Positions 24,301 through 35,359 of a stretch of DNA of 64,000 nucleotides are shown in pieces. The stretch's first letter is position 1. Each line of letters opens with the position of its first letter. Under the pieces are notes generated by a model. That model was not told the DNA's origin. It was given only the letters and a program-made list of their open reading frames with translations, and ran no database searches. The DNA comes from Glandiceps talaboti (Eukaryota > Hemichordata > Enteropneusta > Spengelidae). The stretch is from assembly GCF_964340395.1 (NCBI RefSeq), contig NC_135549.1:18430342-18494341 (forward strand), given 5' to 3'. The translations under genes and the position numbers were made by a program.

Positions 24301-26709
24301 TCGCATGTCTGTTTATTTCGGGCTTATGGGTCACCCCAACACAGAGTATTCCCCTTTGGCTCAGTCCTTCAAAGTTTGGCAAACAAAGCGTGTGTGTTTG
24401 GATGACCCACAGTCCCTCGAGTCGAGGCGAAACAGACGTATGATGTTGTCCTCGAGATCAGTCAACGTGTGTATAAATTAATGATGTGTAACATACAATT
24501 ACAATACAACAGTCGAACGTCATCTAGTTCAGCACGGAAACATTTGAAACCACGACAAGACAAGTATAACCTCAAAAAAATAATTCTGTAAATCATACGA
24601 AAACAGTGTCCTTGTGTATTTATTTAAACCCATGTGATTTGTATTTTGTGTTATTTCAATCGAACTAGGTATTTCAAAAAAAGTGACCATATAGATGAGA
24701 AATATGTCACTATTTATTTTGGATTTTTTTTAATGATGAAAACAACTTTACTACTATGCTTTTTTCTACTTGTAAAAGATAATGGAAAAATAAAGACCGA
24801 CTCACCACGCATATAAGTAATTCCATTACTTATATCTTTAATTATAATTGCAAGTGATTACATGTGTTCACCAAGTTTATTTACAAGTCACTTCCACCCG
24901 TACGTACAGTAACAGGCGTTTTATAAAATTAATGAAGTTTTTGTTATTGGATTGAATTCGGCTACGTTGTTTCAAACTAGTTTTCAAGTGGACAACCTAA
25001 TAAAGTTGTTTCAGTAATGAATAATCCAAATAATTTGTCACTCAACATGACCCATGACCCCTTTATTAAACAGGAGTGTATCCAAGAAAGAAAATTTACA
25101 ATAAGTTGGACTGGCAACACGTGACGTCTCTAAGATACTGCACCGTTACGGGGCGCCCTCACGCATCGGCCACCCTGTCTCGGAGACTACAACGGAAATC
25201 ATAAACCCTGAAACAAAACGTCGTCTGGCTCAACAACAAACATCTCATTAACAAAGCTACATTCTATCGGCTGGCTAGACAAAAATCTTACCAACAGCGT
25301 TTCGTCACAACTCTTTACCGATATTGTTACACTTTCTTTGCGTGAGCTACCATTATCTTAGGAGATCAACGCCAAATTCATATGTCCCTGCCTTGTAAAC
25401 CTAAGGTCTGGCGCGTTCTTTGATATTTTTGAGACAGTCAATTGACTAAAATGTATCAATTGTAGTTCAGTTCTTGTTGTGCCAGACGATAACATGTGGA
25501 AATATTAATTAGATTTTTGTCGAGCCAGACGAGAACATTTACAACATCAAAGAGATATTTTGTCTGGCCAGACAAAAACTGTGGCAATGTTAGTGAGATT
25601 TTTGTCGAACCAGGCGACGTTTCGTTTCAGGGTTTGTGATTTTCGTTGTAGAGACCGATTGGGGCTGAACGACAACACGATGTATCTTTAAGAGTTTACA
25701 TTTCAACATACTATATTTGTGAGTGTTGTAACCAGTAGACTTCAAATGAAACTTAGTATACGCATAGACCCTCCACCCACGTGGGTGGAGGGTCTATAGT
25801 ATACGGTAATGATATATCTCATACAATTTGTACTTCGTGCCTATCGGTCATAATCAGTAATAATAACCCCATCAAGTGAAAAATAAAAAGAACCATGTTC
25901 GCATCAGATTTGGCGAAATTTGGAATAACCATGACCTTGTTTTATCCCACAAAGACGGTAACTTTTCTTTGAACATGGTCAACTGCAAAGCGATGCTATA
26001 CAATCAAATCGTGACCTTGTAAATCATATTTGATATATCACATGTCTTCAAGTGGCGCAAGCTGAGTTTATCAACTTTTATTCAAGTCAAAATACTTATA
26101 GAAAACATCAATTTAACTACAGTAACTCTAGTATAATGTTAATGTCGTCACATGCTTTTTATGACACCAAAAATGTCTTCTGGCATTGTTAGAGCAGTTG
26201 ATGTACAAGATGTTTTCGCAGCAAGTGATAGTTTAATAAGTAGGCTTCATTAATTAATAGAATACTACGAGCACCATTAAGATATGCAGGCAAAATTATT
26301 CCAAAAACATATAAACTCAGCTTGTGCCTCCTGTTCCACTTTCACGCACGGTTAGTTTTTAGCTACCTTACCTGAGACAGGTGTCACCATTGCTTAGGTA
26401 CGTAAGTACGTTGGAAAGTGTCCCCCCGGGACAGGTGGCGATGGCCAAGGCGCCAATTGCAACTGCTGGTTCCAGATCACATGCCAAGGCGAGAGACCAA
26501 CCCAGAAAAGGTGAGATTATAAACTGACAACAAATCCCGATGATCGGACCGATTGGTTTCTTGATGTTTTCCCAGACTTCTTTCAAGGTGATAGTAGCCC
26601 CCATCCCAATCATCATGAAAATGATAGTCAAAGTGATGATGACTTGGTTTGTAATCAGCAGTGCTTGTGGTGGTCCCATTGTACCATTATTTGTACTGTT
26701 GTCCGCCAT
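21319..26709 (-). CDS. SLC10-family Na+-dependent (bile-acid-type) transporter, paralogue 3
   Basis: Coding exons 26709-26372, 24175-23971 and 21939-21319 (phases 2 and 0) give 387 residues, beginning MADNSTNNGT; the acceptor TTCGTTGTAG is 13 bases before the ATG. Na+-site residues: Gln62, Ser99-Asn100, Ser113, Thr117, Glu247/Gln251 (FETGVQN). The tail is the most acidic of the four, with an imperfect internal repeat of DNPDGKVNEGVD type followed by KPDEKPKDN. Exon 1 shares a 36-base identical block with paralogue 1 (26546-26581 versus 9118-9153); exon 2 is the most divergent of paralogues 1-3 (SASALIPYQE in place of EAAATLPYLD). Both introns are about 2 kb and full of transposon pieces. Transporter family assignment is secure, substrate is not. 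Confidence 0.92.
22236..22370. mobile_element. MITE-like element, family B, with 9-bp target duplication
   Basis: 135 bases in intron 2 of SLC10 paralogue 3. Inverted ends start TAGTCTTGCTGCTAGACGTT on the left and TAGTCTATCTGCTAGACCTC on the reverse of the right. It is flanked on both sides by GGTACACAG (22227-22235 and 22371-22379), a perfect 9-base duplication. No coding capacity. The second copy is at 45723-45953. A 9-base duplication is compatible with Mutator-like or Merlin-like mobilisation; the family is not assigned. Confidence 0.88.
23024..23545. repeat. Dispersed repeat with poly-C tracts (mate at 34985-35255)
   Basis: Shares with 34985-35255, in the same orientation, a poly-C tract, AAAATGTTTC followed by a GACAGCACA/GGCAGCACA string, CAATCAGTATGTAG-type text, AAAGTAAAAGAATTTAGT, and the end CATTGAACTATTGATCTC. 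C runs lie at 23024-23033 and 23470-23482. Non-coding; family unknown. Confidence 0.65.
23546..23715 (+). mobile_element. Candidate tRNA-derived SINE
   Basis: GACGGGCTTGTAATCGGAAG followed by GTTGTTGGTTCGAGC reads like the anticodon and T arms of a tRNA, with the B box GGTTCGAGC; the D arm and A box are shortened. Downstream, CCCAGCTGTATAATTGGGGA and CCTGGTAGGAT resemble, from memory, a central domain shared by many eumetazoan SINEs. It sits in intron 2 of SLC10 paralogue 3, opposite to the gene. The tail and target duplication were not identified. Confidence 0.6.
25130..25695. mobile_element. Foldback element with internal tandem units
   Basis: Long imperfect inverted repeat in intron 1 of SLC10 paralogue 3: about 25136-25340 pairs with about 25440-25690. 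Paired blocks include ACAACGGAAATCATAAACCC on the left with the reverse of GGGTTTGTGATTTTCGTTGT on the right. The outer left arm carries the GCGCCCTCACGCATCGGCCA core of MITE family A; the inner arms hold 45-60-base units (TCGTCTGGCTCAACAACAAA ...) homologous to the 43-bp minisatellite at 12951-13800. No protein encoded. Confidence 0.75.
25756..25804. repeat. Near-perfect spacerless palindrome
   Basis: Arms of 24-25 bases meet at 25780/25781 with the centre CCACCCACGTGGGTGG; only the GCATAG/CTATAG portion shows mismatches. A cruciform or RNA hairpin is possible. The centre is also a CACGTG E-box. It lies in intron 1 of SLC10 paralogue 3, just outside the foldback element. Confidence 0.9.
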
Positions 26710-27859
26710 TTTGTGTGATTTTCTACAACGAAAATAAAACGAACAGCCGATCACAAAACAAATTCAAACATTATGTGACTCGGTAAGTTTTTTTGTGGTC
26801 AGAAAAGTAATTATGAAGATGAAGCCTCGTCTGTGTAGTTACACTTCCCAAATAATTTTTTAAAAATTGCACTGCACGAAAGTACTTTCTGTACAGTTTT
26901 AATTTATGTGAAATTATGATTATAGTAATAATCTACCTAAAAGCAAAAACAAACAAAAAACATGCAAACATACAAACAAACAAACAAACAAACAAACAAA
27001 CAAAAGAAACAAAGAAACAACAAAATCTTGCGACAGTTCTTGCAAAATAAAATAATCATGGTAAAGTGTTATTCTCTATATATATGGCCGACGTATATTG
27101 AATCTTGTTTTGACGACACAGTTTGAAATGAAAGCATCAACAAAGGTTACCATGCCAACAAATTGGTGACAGACATAACCATTTATAATAGTGACATTGG
27201 AAATCTTGGAACCTTATTAAAGTTTCTTTTTTGTGATGTTGTGTTATTTTGTAGTATGTTCTGTATACTTTGGTAACACAATGTATTTTCAAGCGTTGGC
27301 TGCAACTAATTTGTAGTCGATCCTATGAAAAAACATTTCATTTCATTTTAAGACGATTTGTGGATTAACAGATAGAATACAAAAAAATAATTATGATAAA
27401 TAATTGTCACTTTGCATGTTTGGTTATCTAGACAAACGTCCATTTTGAAAAGTAGTTGTTGGAGTGTGAGTTTCGGATATTCATTTCTTCCTAATTTATT
27501 CATCATTAATTTGATAGTCCAGGAAAGATTGCCCATACCACTGTTTCTTTCTTGTCTGTGGCCATATTGTGTGTTGCCGGTAAGAATATGTCTCAAATCT
27601 CAAATTATTTCTGACGAGACCTAAGTTTTAAATGTAAGCCACTGTTTGAAAGTCAGCTTAACCAAGATACCTACAGCTAAAACAGACAGTGTTCACAAGA
27701 AGACTATTTGTAACGTGCACTTACATCAAAATTGGTCACAATTTGCTAGACTGAGTGTAGGACTGGCTACTGTTTTACTTGATAGATAACGCAACGCTTT
27801 TTACTGCTGAATATTTGTTATTGAGGGGAATCTGAAAAGCTGAAGGCACGCAAACAAGA

Positions 27860-28046
<187 letters not shown>

Positions 28047-28150
28047 ATCACAATCCTGCTGTGTTCACAAAAATGCTACTGTCTAGTGAGTAAAACAACC
28101 ACCTAAGCTTGCCCAAATGGTTTACGTTTATCATTAAATGTATACTAGTA

Positions 28151-28445
28151 TGTTATGTACAGTCTTCTGGTGAGCATTCCCTGTTTTAGCTGTGATATGT
28201 ACAGTCTTCTGGTGAACACTCCCTGTTTAGCTGTAAATGTATATGTTATTGTAAAGTCTTTCTGGTGAACACTCCCTGTTTTAGCTGTAAATGTATATGT
28301 TATTGTACAGTCTTCTGTGAACATTCCCTGTTTTAGCTGTAAATGTATATGTTATGTACAGTCTTCTGTGAACAGTCCCTGTCTTAGCTGTAAATGTATA
28401 TGTTATTGTACAGTCTTTCTGGTGAACATTTTTTGTTTAGCTGTA
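28151..28445. repeat. Tandem repeat, unit about 50-56 bp, six copies
   Basis: Unit reads TACAGTCTTCTGGTGAACAC, then TCCCTGTTTTAGCTGTAAAT and GTATATGTTAT, with small indels. The first two copies and the last are the most diverged. No coding role seen. Confidence 0.9.
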
Positions 28446-28569
28446 AAACCACCAGCCTCTTGTAAAACGACGTCGCTAATTCACGCTCGCTTGTTAGCAT
28501 CGGTGGAAATATACTTTGGCTTACGTATAGGGGTATGCGCATAAATCATGGAGTGGACTGTGGATAAAG

Positions 28570-28830
28570 TGAGCCCATAAAAAATCTCCCTTTGTGTGAG
28601 CATAGACAGTGGGGAGACACTGTCTGTAGCGTGGCTTTTAGGATGTCCTCCCTGTATAGGGTCTAGGTCGAGGCCTAGACTGATTTATGTGCATTGTACC
28701 TTTTTCTATTGTCCGTGCCCTTAATAATAGTCTAAACAATTATAGTATACAGCAAATGATTCATTCTAATGTGACGTTTCGTTCACAACGTTCCTATGAC
28801 AACAGTCCTAACGTGATCGTGTACTTTCTT
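28570..28830 (+). repeat. Dispersed repeat (relative at 41260-41470)
   Basis: Shares TCTAGGTCGAGG, a CATTGTACCTTTT/ATTGTACCTTTT block with TCTATT, and GGGAGA-type text with 41260-41470 in the same order. Non-coding; family unknown. Confidence 0.45.
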
Positions 28831-29558
28831 AGATTTTAAGTGGAGGAACGATACAAAGTTTAAGATATGTAATAATACAAGTCTGAAAGTCTGAAATTTG
28901 TTGGATAATGTAGCTAAATACAGGGCAATGGAGGCGTGATTCTACCTTCACATGCATTGATGGATGAACAAACGTGGCCGACAGAAACAAGCTATCGAAT
29001 GCTTCGTCGAACTCTTGGACTAGTTAGACCCAGATCACCGAACTGCAGGGCTAGACTTGGAAATTTTACATTTTTTGAAGAAAAAAATCGCTGTTAGATT
29101 ATGAATTCCGTTTAAAACGAACAAATACATGGACAACACAGTCGCCACTACATGGTTAAATTTTCTACACGGGCTGTACATCAACCGATGACTCTTCATA
29201 TCCCGTTTGCTTTCGTTAAAAAACGAGTAAACGTGCTTGTGTCATACGTACAAGTACTCTTAATATGCACTTAAAGAATAAACAGATAATCGTTTGACTA
29301 CAGTACAAAGATTTTAAAAAGTGTTGATGATTAGTATGAAGTATGTCATGCCCAAATCCATCGGAGGAAACACAGTTTATTGTTAGAACAGAGGACAATA
29401 ACGAACAAGACCGTGACAAATCTGGTACAGGCTACGGACAGCAAACTATAGGTAATATATCTGCCCATTGTGTCTAGAGTGAATGCTATGAGTTTTTTTT
29501 TACGTACATTCTGTCAGATTGAAAGTTTCAAAACTCTACAATTCACAACTTTACTCAC

Positions 29559-29630
29559 CTGTAGACCTTCTTAGACTTAAATGTGTTCAGATCGCTTTAC
29601 TTTCTGCTAATCCTACCTCCTGGCGACACG
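29559..29630 (-). other. Predicted non-coding first exon of SLC10 paralogue 3
   Basis: Strong minus-strand donor CAG|GTGAGTAAAG ends the exon at 29559, at a position equivalent to the first exons inferred for paralogues 1 and 2. It would splice to the acceptor at 26724-26723 (2.8 kb intron). A TTTATAC string lies about 65 bases upstream of the donor on the minus strand. The 5' limit is a guess. Confidence 0.45.
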
Positions 29631-30133
29631 TATAAATGGAAAGTCGTAGGAAACCTTAGACGTCGTCCAATTGGCTCTCTGTCTGTGGTTTCCAAAGTAA
29701 ACAAAACAGCACTGGGTACAATACACATATACGTGACTTGTATTCAACACTTTGTCAGGCGAGACTGGGTTCAATATGTTCTCTGGGCATTACTGTTGTA
29801 TTCAGAAAACATACAATTGGCTGTTAGCCATAAAGTGCAACGTCAGAACTTTAAATGGGCAAGCTATCACCATAGCAACACAAATTACAGTAATGTCAGA
29901 TTCTGAATGTCAGAAAAAAAAGTTAAGCACATCACCCTTTACATGCTAGAACAATCGTGAAAAACCGGTATATCTTTGTAGTTAGCCATCATCACCATTA
30001 CGACAATTCCATCTAGAATGGTCATATGCACGTTACATGCACATACATCTCCTACAATCCTAAAACACCACCCATTCACCTATCCACCCATCTGTACTAC
30101 ACCAACACAACATACAAACACAAATGCACACCC

Positions 30134-30235
30134 ACATACATACATACATACATACATACATACATACATACATACATACATACATACATACATGCATACA
30201 TATATACATACATAATACATACATATATACATACA

Positions 30236-30263
<28 letters not shown>
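30134..30263. repeat. (CATA)n tetranucleotide repeat
   Basis: TACATA units with short TATATA interruptions near 30197-30230. Tyr/Met/Cys/Val frames on both strands are artefacts. Confidence 0.97.
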
Positions 30264-30266
<3 letters not shown>

Positions 30267-30366
30267 TCTGCATATCGGTACACAAAAATGAATGCGCAGT
30301 GCAAAACTTGCGGACGTCATTAACTGTCAGGTAAAATGGGTCAATATCGTCACAAGCACGGTCGAC

Positions 30367-30447
30367 ATCTAGTTATGAGGTGAAATCTAGTTATGAGGTG
30401 AAATCTAGTTATGAGGTGAAAGATAGTTATGAGGTGAAAGATAGTTA
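30367..30447. repeat. 18-bp tandem repeat, about 4.5 copies
   Basis: Unit ATCTAGTTATGAGGTGAA, changing to GATAGTTATGAGGTGAAA in the last copies. It lies just right of the (CATA)n array. Confidence 0.95.
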
Positions 30448-30754
30448 GTGTGTGTTTCCGATAACACGCCCAGTTTAAGCCGCCAACCCTAAACATTTTT
30501 TGAACATTTAATTCTGTGTCTTCTTGATCTTCATGCCTGTATGTTTTCTTTCCCCAATGATGTCTTCACATATTTCTGGAAATTATAACAGAAGGGTATT
30601 CTGGCCGACATTTCTTTTGTTTTTGAGTCAAAGCAATATTTTTCAATTAAAAAGGTAAAGATAACAATAAAATTAAAATAAAATCCCGACCTATCGGAAA
30701 CACACAATTATTACCCCCCCCCCCCCACCCCCGGCTTATTACTGCTTCGGTTGC

Positions 30755-31400
30755 ATTTATGTGTATATTTTATCTTCAGTTGTCACTTTGAACAATAATG
30801 TCGTTTCATTAAAATGGGCCCTGTATTGGCTGGAAGCCGGGTTCACTAGGGCAGTGTGTGTATAGGTCATTTGGGTATTCAACACATAAGTAAGGTAGAA
30901 TGCGCGTTTACTATTCAGTCTGGTGAAAGCGAGACAGTATAAATTAAAGTTTGACAACGTACGCATGAACTCTTCAACCGTGTCTTGAGTACATAAATTC
31001 ACATGTTTTACTTGTCTCAGTATCACCATACCAGCATACGTACGTACCTGCCCATACACCATGATGATATGTCCAAAATACCAAAGTGTCAACGAATGAA
31101 ACTTAAGACTCGTTATTCAGGTATAAACCACCTAATCAGTTCTTGACTTAGTGCCAATAGCAGTAAAATAAGACAGGACTAGTCGTCGTAAACAAGTTAG
31201 AATAAACCTATTATTTATTTCACCTTAAGGGACACATTAATATTGGTGACATTATATTTAGGACAGCGACTATTATGTCACGTGGGTTGTGTTAGTTTGT
31301 ATGAGTAACTATCAACCTCTGCACGACATTCTTGAATATGTATGTCATGATACTAGGGATGCAATTAGAATAACAATCTTTGAATTGGATTAGGTTCCAC
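30755..31400 (-). repeat. Dispersed repeat, copy 2 (inverted mate at 6005-6650)
   Basis: Reverse complement matches 6005-6650. On the minus strand a 111-codon frame runs 31092-30757 (starts MTLWYFGHII, ends TTEDKIYT); I do not recognise it. The mate retains alignable but interrupted fragments of the same translation, which hints at an old coding sequence, perhaps of a transposon, but is not proof. The purine-rich arrays at 31500-31760 adjoin it as the pyrimidine arrays adjoin the mate. Confidence 0.7.
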
Positions 31401-33292
31401 CAGATAAAAAAAATGATAAAATTAGAAATGGGTCAATAATAAGTAGGTGATATGAGATTGTATCAAAGGACAGGTTTGACAAGACGAGATGTGGGTTGAA
31501 ACGTGACGAGATGAGACTGACTGAGATGAGAGGAGAAGAGAGAGAGAGAGAGAGAGAGATCGTGAGATGGAGAGGTGGGGAGAGATAGGATAGAATGGAA
31601 TGGGATGCGATGATATAATATGAGACTAGACAAGACATAGAGGAGGAGAGGAGATGAGAGGAGAGAAAGGAGAGGAGAGGAGAGGATATGACATAAAATG
31701 AGATGTGACTGAGCGAAATGAGATGAGGTGAGATGAGAAGAGATAATAGACTAGATAAAACGAGAGGATGTGAGTTGAGTTGAAACAAGTAGAGAGGCAG
31801 AGGAGAGAAGGAAAAAAGGAGATGATGGACTTCGAGACGAAATGGGATGAAGTTAAGTAAGAGGAGATTAAACCACGAGTCCAAAGGAGCGAGTGTGTGT
31901 ACAATTTCAGCTTCTTTGGATGTAATTTGAATACCACGTTTACAAAAGACGCACTGGAGTGTAAATCAGTACCTTTGTATATTAGACTAAATGAACTCTA
32001 TACAGAGTAGTTTTATCTTACGTATAAGTTCTTTTGCCAGAGGCTTCGATATGGTCTAGAAAGTTTCCTTCCCTTCCTATCTTTCCAGTCTTCCCCTTTC
32101 TGCAAACACATGAACAATAAACAGACCGGGAATAGCATAGGTTATATGTCATATTTAGTTTTACCAGTGTTTCATCCCAGTGTTCATCATTTCCCTTTTT
32201 AAGTAGCGAATCACTATTTCATGCGAATGCATATACAGAAAATGCCATGGGTTGAGGGCGCCATCGGCAAATGCCATGCAATAAACACCACAGATGATAT
32301 TACAAGCTTTGACTTCTTGAGAAATTTTGTTTGTTATTTAGTACGAATCCCCTCCTTTACCAATGTCATCTCATAAGAGAGTGACCGTTGCTCTGCTGGG
32401 TCATACACACATACTATATGCATGGATCCAGGCTTGGCTTCCAAGTCGTCCACTCCGACGTAGTACATATCTAATTAGAGCTACGCTGACCGCTGGCATT
32501 CTTTTCATGACATTGTCCACGGGTTACGATCCTATTGTCTCTCCAAATCGCTTTTTATGATATGTTTGCAGTGATATTTTGCAAATGAAATAATTTCGGG
32601 GGAAAACACAGTCATCAAACACAGTTTAATACATGGGAGCGAAGGGGGCATTGTTATCAAATGTTTCGAGTTATATATTGTATCTCTTCTGTTCTTCTGT
32701 TTTATTTACCAAAACAATTCGAAATTGTTCACATTGACAGTTTTACGAGGCCACCTTTCCTTGACCTTAAACAGCCAACTTTCATTTTAGTACGCAGACA
32801 ATAGAAGCAAATTACTAAATGCACATAATGGTAGTTCTGACCTTGACATGGGTGTTTTATCGTTTGGGGAGCAGTCAGCATGGGTTTTTTGTCAACATCT
32901 AAAAGTAATTTGAATTCCACAGAGTGTAAATACGAATACACCAGACAGGTGGTTTATTATTACAGTATATATTTAGCAGACTGGGTTAATTTACATTCAG
33001 ACTTAACTTATTTGTGACGGTGTTAGCTCTATGATGCTACACCACTGACTCTACAGCGCATTTCACAACACCATTCAGCTTTTCTGTTTGATACAATCAT
33101 GCAGAAACCAATATGAAACTGGACATGCTACATACACTCTAAGATAGTAACATTGAATGAGTACGGTTTCTATACAATTTGTCTTGAAATGAACTACGCA
33201 TGCAACCATACAGACATCAAAGGAACACCACAAAGGAGACTTTACGCTCCCTTAATTCGCACGCACTAGCGCACACAAAGTTACACGTGCTC

Positions 33293-33325
<33 letters not shown>

Positions 33326-33468
33326 GTAAAAGACACTGAAATGCCATGATGTTCACCGTTACATCCACCTTTTAATGCGCATTTTCCAAGAATTCTACAA
33401 CGTTTACGAATTAACATATATAGAGCTAAGCTAATGTGGTATAATATCAAAGGATTACTACATCAATT
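31401..33468. other. Intergenic; purine-rich simple sequence, then nothing recognised
   Basis: About 31500-31760 is a degenerate GAGAT/GAGAG array, reverse complement in style to 5433-5920. From 31900 to 33290 I see no gene or repeat. A (CTGT)n tract lies at about 33293-33320. Confidence 0.5.
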
Positions 33469-33494
33469 AATTATATATATTATATATTATATTA

Positions 33495-33581
<87 letters not shown>
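33469..33581. repeat. (AT)n dinucleotide repeat
   Basis: Alternating AT, pure from about 33498, preceded by ATTAT interruptions. Confidence 0.97.
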
Positions 33582-33584
<3 letters not shown>

Positions 33585-34984
33585 TTGTGTGTAATTAATA
33601 TAAATATAAAGTTCCATATATTATCATGTTTTTAGTCATACGCTGAAATACTCTTCATTAGTATAACGCTTATGTCATTTAAGGTAACCAATTGTATTTT
33701 TTAAATCCCAAAAGCTTCTTATTCTAGTATACGTACAATATTAAATTCCTCTACACGTTAATATATATCAACCGATTGCTCATATCTCTGTTTGCAATGT
33801 GAAACTATCATAAAGTCTTCTTTCTTGGAACAAAAAATTGAACTCCTCATACGTGTACAATTAGTCAACATTCCTCTATGTGTTTCTTCGTTCAGCTAAT
33901 GAAAATACCAGAAACTTAAAGGGTCTTGTCACTATGAGTCTATTTTTCGGCTGAATGAAGAAGCAACATTAATATAGAGAATGATATAATTGTACCTCAA
34001 TAATCATAATTTTATGTAAATCTGGAAGATAATGGTGATACTGATACTGAACGTTTTGACTCATATTTTGAACACTACAGAACCAATAATATATGGACGC
34101 ACGTTGTCGTCACATAGAAGGATTAGGGTATGAATTTCACAATTTTTCGTTCGAAGGCGTTCGACTATGATTGTATGAAGTATTAGGGTTGTTGTGTAAA
34201 TCGATACACTGTCAAGTGTATTGTTTCAATTGGTGGAAATCGTTATCACGTTAATATTTGATGAGTCTATAAAAATTGTCTTGATTAGAAAAGACGTCAC
34301 GGTGTCTCAAGCCCGTCCATCCCTGCACTTGACCATTCTTCGTCAGGAGTGGGGATGGGGGGTTGGGGGAAAGTGCGTGTGTTTGAATTTACAAATTTGT
34401 ATAATTCAAAATACCAACCAGAAACTTGTCTTGGTGTTACGATCTCAAGACGTCCTGTCCTCTACACCAAGCCAGGTCTCCGGGCTACATATACACGACG
34501 AGAGTATGACCCGAGTAATATATACACCATACATTTTTAATCCATGGTTAAGTGATACAGCGATGTGGGTTATTTGGGGTTTTTTTTGGTAACAAGAAAC
34601 TTGGCGCTTGTGGTGCTATATTCACAAAATTACATTTATCGTGTACAAAACGTTTGACAGTCTGATTTCGGAATAACTTTCACTACCGTACACCGTAACA
34701 TCACCCCAAGTCATCCACCCTTAGGTATCATTACTGCAAGATAATTAACCACAAGCACTATGATCTACCCTACCCTACCACCACCACCACCACCACCACC
34801 ACCACCACCACCACCTATATATCCTGAACAAAGAGTCAACGTACGAAAATAAGAGTAGTGCTTTTTGAGTGACAAAGAAATATGTGCATAAATTATGTTC
34901 TAAATGCCTTCGCTATAAGAGGCGAGATGTAAGATTGTTCAACGTAAGATAAAAAACCCCCTAAATTCTTACACTTAGACATCA
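33582..34984. other. Intergenic, downstream of SLC10 paralogue 4
   Basis: No gene seen. A (CCA)n trinucleotide tract lies at about 34779-34815. Confidence 0.4.
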
Positions 34985-35255
34985 GACCCCCCCCCCCCCC
35001 AACTAAATTGGGCAAAATCAAAATGTTTCGGGCAGCACAATCAATAATATGTAGTGCTATAAATACAAAGCCGGTATGTAGTTAGGAGAAAATCGTTCTT
35101 TTGTTAACACTTTACTATATTTTATGAGTGCCATGCAGTTACTATGGGGAAAATTACTCTATTTCTCAATTCTCAAAAAATCCCATTGTCACCCCAAAGT
35201 AAAAGAATTTAGTTTTTTTTTTAAATCTTACATTGAACTATTGATCTCGCCCCTA
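34985..35255. repeat. Dispersed repeat with poly-C (mate at 23024-23545)
   Basis: Begins with C14 (34987-35000) and ends CATTGAACTATTGATCTCGC; see the mate. It is probably within or beside the 3' UTR of paralogue 4. Confidence 0.6.
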
Positions 35256-35359
35256 ACTCTTTTAAATGTGTTGTTCTGATCAGTGTGTAAGACGGTTAGT
35301 TTGATTAGGACAGTGTGGGTTTGTAAGGAGGGAGCTGCTCACTGTGTCCGGGGGACTCT

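Noticed and set aside
30757-31092. 111-codon minus frame as a gene
   Set aside because: It lies in a dispersed repeat whose other copy is interrupted in the same frame; no family recognised. Kept only as part of the repeat.
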